This document shows positions 61,720-64,000 of a stretch of DNA of 64,000 nucleotides, piece after piece. Every line of letters begins with the position of its first letter. The first letter of the stretch is position 1. The stretch covers positions 6,542,044 to 6,606,043 of the forward strand of contig OX465592.1 in NCBI GenBank assembly GCA_950022655.1. The letters are read 5' to 3'. The notes under the pieces are model-generated. The model had not been told where the DNA came from. It saw only the letters and a list, made by a program, of their open reading frames with translations, and searched no databases. Source of the stretch: Alentia gelatinosa. Lineage: Eukaryota > Annelida > Polychaeta > Phyllodocida > Polynoidae. Made by a program: the position numbers and the translations under genes.

Positions 61720-61945
61720 ACACTGCACGAAAACCACCATTTTATTCATATATACGGCATCGCAGAAGTGCATGTATTGGCTGAATATTGATTTGTTTTC
61801 CTATATATATACGCCCAGGCCTTATATACGGATGCGTCTTGGCTGTATATCAAACCCGGCGTATATGAGAGGAAATACCCTCTGTCCTCACTGCCTCCCG
61901 CCCCTTCGTGTTGGCGTCCTCAGTAGGAAGCGCTATATATATAAT
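61720..61945. mobile_element. Partial copy of the CACTGCACGAAAACC element
   Basis: The left terminus CACTGCACGAAAACCACCATTTTA is followed by TATATATACGCCC and GGCGTATATGAG palindromic phrases, as at 9,357-9,942. The right terminus is missing. Confidence 0.65.
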
Positions 61946-62146
61946 ATATATATGGTAATTTTGATTTGGAGCGGTATTTTTATTAATAGATTAATTTACT
62001 CAATGTGATTGCTGGCAGTTACCTTCTCATTGATTGACATGTAGACCTTGTGACGTTGGCTCAGGAACATTGAGCATAGCGGATAAAAGTTAAGTACGTT
62101 TAGAAAGATATCACGCAGACAGGGTGCCAGGGGTCGGCCAGCCAGG

Positions 62147-62598
62147 GGCCCATTTAATAATCTAGGCCCGTACACAAAGATCATTTTCTGAACGTCATAA
62201 AGGCCCAGGGACGGTGTGGCTTGGTTGATTAGTTGGTTGGTTTGATTTAACGTCCAGTCAACCATTACAGGTTTTTACCAGAATTCCTCAAGGTGCCTTT
62301 ATACTACAAGAGTGGGGATCGAATCTATGTAATGAATTTATGTAGAAATTTCACCCCTACACATTTACCGAGGTGAGAGTTCTTTTACTTCCCACACCAC
62401 ATAGACATGGTATGAGAAGGACTGGCCTCTGATATAGCAGTAAATCTACCACTGCTGGGGACGAAGGAGAAGAGTGGCTGGACGATGAAGATCAACTTTA
62501 TTCGACACTTATGGACGACGTTATGGATGGCTGATACTGTCTTACGAAGTACAGAAAATGGTCTTCATGTACGAGGCTAAATTATCTAATGGGCCCCA
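62147..62598. mobile_element. GGGCCC-AATAATCTAGG MITE with divergent interior
   Basis: The left GGGGCCCATTTAATAATCTAGG...CATTTTCTG and the right CAGAAAATG...AAATTATCTAATGGGCCCC are inverses of about 45 bp. The 350-bp interior does not match the 51,137-51,355 copy. Confidence 0.7.
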
Positions 62599-62677
62599 GG
62601 TCTCTGCTCCAACATGCCAGCAACAAATAACCTCCTCGCTAGTGCGCAATTCGGGGAGCAACCTAAAGAGTGGAGAC

Positions 62678-62966
62678 TAAAGAAGAAACCAACAAGCTTT
62701 GGTCAAAGTCGTCATCCTCTATGAGTTTGATATGGAGTGACATGAACGAGGCAAAACCAAGTGAATATCATGTAGCATTCGAACAACTTTGACCAAAACG
62801 AGTCGCTTTCTGTATTTTTCTCACCCCTGTACACACTAGAAGAACGGACGACACATTGGATATATGATGTCATAGACCATGGAGAATGGACTGTAGTACT
62901 CAAAGGGGCATGGAGAACAAGTTACCAATGTTAAGTCTATAGGAACAAATACCAGGGGTGGGATAA
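62678..62966. mobile_element. Compound palindrome + TCACCCC block, copy 9
   Basis: It starts TAAAGAAGAAACCAACAAG. The arms are CTTTGGTCAAAGTCG and inverse, with apex GAGGCAAAACCAAGTGA. The block ends GGGGTGGGATAA. Its left terminus TTTTTCTCACCCC has one change from the consensus. Confidence 0.78.
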
Positions 62967-62981
62967 TAACAAGGCTGGTCA

Positions 62982-63346
62982 TTTATAAAGAACTACATCG
63001 GGAATCGTATGAATACACATTACTCTTCAAGTTTGGATGGGCCGCAATCGTCATGAAGGCGAAGCTGAGTGATAATTATGGCGCATCCAAACAAATGAAG
63101 TATTGTGTATTTTATGATTCAAGTGTGGTTCTGGATTTATCTCACCCCTTTCATTGACATTAAATAGCACCATAATATCAGAACAATCCAAATTACTTCA
63201 CAAATCCAGTTGGTTAATAGCGAATGACGTCATCTCATATTCACTCCGCCACGACCGTGCATAGTATTATCACTTCACCGGGGTGATCGTTGAGTACTTT
63301 TTTACAGTTATTCCTATGGGTAAACTTGTACCAGGAGTGAGATAAA
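62982..63346. mobile_element. Compound palindrome + TTTATCTCACCCC block, copy 10
   Basis: The arms are AAGAACTACATCGGGAATCGTATGAATAC and inverse, with apex GAAGGCGAAGCTGAGTGA (about 63,055-63,072). The block runs from TTTATCTCACCCC to AGGAGTGAGATAAAT, whose right end begins the satellite that follows. Confidence 0.8.
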
Positions 63347-63979
63347 TAAAAATACTTGTCGTTTCAGTGTTTGCAACTGTGGCTTTGCATATATATGGGT
63401 AAACTTGTACCAGGGGTGAGATAAATAAAAATACTTGTCGTTTCAGTGTTCGCAACTGTGGCTTTGCATATATATGGGTAAACTTGTACCAGGGGTGAGA
63501 TAAATAAAAATACTTGTCGTTTCAGTGTTTGCAACTGTGGCTTTGCATATATATGGGTAAACTTGTACCAGGGGTGAGATAAATAAAAATACTTGTCGTT
63601 TCAGTGTTTGCAACTGTGGCTTTGCATATATATGGGTAAACTTGTACCAGGAGTGAGATAAATAAAAATACTTGTCGTTTCAGTGTTTGCAACTGTGGCT
63701 TTGCATATATATGGGTAAACTTGTACCAGGGGTGAGATAAATAAAAATACTTGTCGTTTCAGTGTTCGCAACTGTGGCTTTGCATATATATGGGTAAACT
63801 TGTACCAGGGGTGAGATAAATAAAAATACTTGTCGTTTCAGTGTTTGCAACTGTGGCTTTGCATATATATGGGTAAACTTGTACCAGGGGTGAGATAAAT
63901 AAAAATACTTGTCGTTTCAGTGTTTGCAACTGTGGCTTTGCATATATATGGGTAAACTTGTACCAGGGGTGAGATAAAT
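63321..63979. repeat. 79-bp satellite derived from a compound-element right end, 8.3 copies
   Basis: TAAACTTGTACCAGG occurs at 63,321 and then every 79 bp to 63,953. Units differ at only a few positions (CAGGAG or CAGGGG, GTTTGC or GTTCGC). Each unit holds the right terminus GGGGTGAGATAAATA of the TTTATCTCACCCC class plus about 50 bp of unrelated sequence. It ends at 63,979. Confidence 0.92.
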
Positions 63980-64000
63980 TGGCTAGACTATGTTCCACTA

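Noticed and set aside
63270..63998. Repetitive minus-strand frames
   Set aside because: They are readings of the 79-bp satellite and change frame from unit to unit.

Overview
The window looks like intron-rich, repeat-dense nuclear DNA from an invertebrate animal, perhaps a marine one such as a mollusc or other lophotrochozoan. The lineage is inferred only from gene structure and repeat types and is not secure. There are no operons or ribosome-binding sites. The bulk is AT-rich, with one conspicuous GC-rich insertion at 33.4-37.8 kb.

One protein-coding host gene can be reconstructed with confidence. It lies on the minus strand from a TATA/initiator promoter near 60.95 kb to a stop at 40,307. 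Thirteen exons (one non-coding, twelve coding) with canonical GT/AG junctions join in phase into a 512-residue group II PLP-dependent decarboxylase. It is closest to the cysteine sulfinate decarboxylase / acidic amino acid decarboxylase branch (CSAD/GADL1) of the glutamate decarboxylase family. Its introns are full of repeats: minisatellites, MITE-like elements, palindromes and an 820-bp polypurine tract.

The second large object is a 4,427-bp tyrosine-recombinase retrotransposon of the DIRS/Ngaro/PAT group (33,356-37,782, minus strand). It has gag, reverse transcriptase/RNase H and tyrosine recombinase reading frames. It also has split direct repeats (A1-internal-B1-A2-B2; A 139 bp, B 197 bp) that are identical by eye, although its gag and pol frames look broken or recoded. 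Two decayed non-LTR retrotransposon fragments lie at 7.6-8.2 kb and 25.6-25.8 kb.

The rest is mobile and tandem repeat DNA. Its most striking part is a set of about two dozen compound elements scattered over the whole window. Each joins a long imperfect palindrome to a short block bounded by inverted termini. Four terminal classes occur (TTTATCCTACCCC, TTTATCTCACCCC, TTATTATTATATACCT, TTATTATCCACCT). The palindrome arms differ between families, but the hairpin apex is repeatedly GAGGCGAAGCCGAGTGA or a close variant. Ends of several families have been amplified into satellites (28.2, 63.3 and probably 10.4 kb). I do not recognise this compound architecture as a named class, and it is the best candidate here for something undescribed.

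Layout: 1-33 kb, gene-free repeats; 33.4-37.8 kb, retrotransposon; 37.8-40.3 kb, MITEs and the downstream flank of the decarboxylase gene; 40.3-60.9 kb, decarboxylase gene; 60.9-64 kb, upstream flank with palindromes and a satellite.
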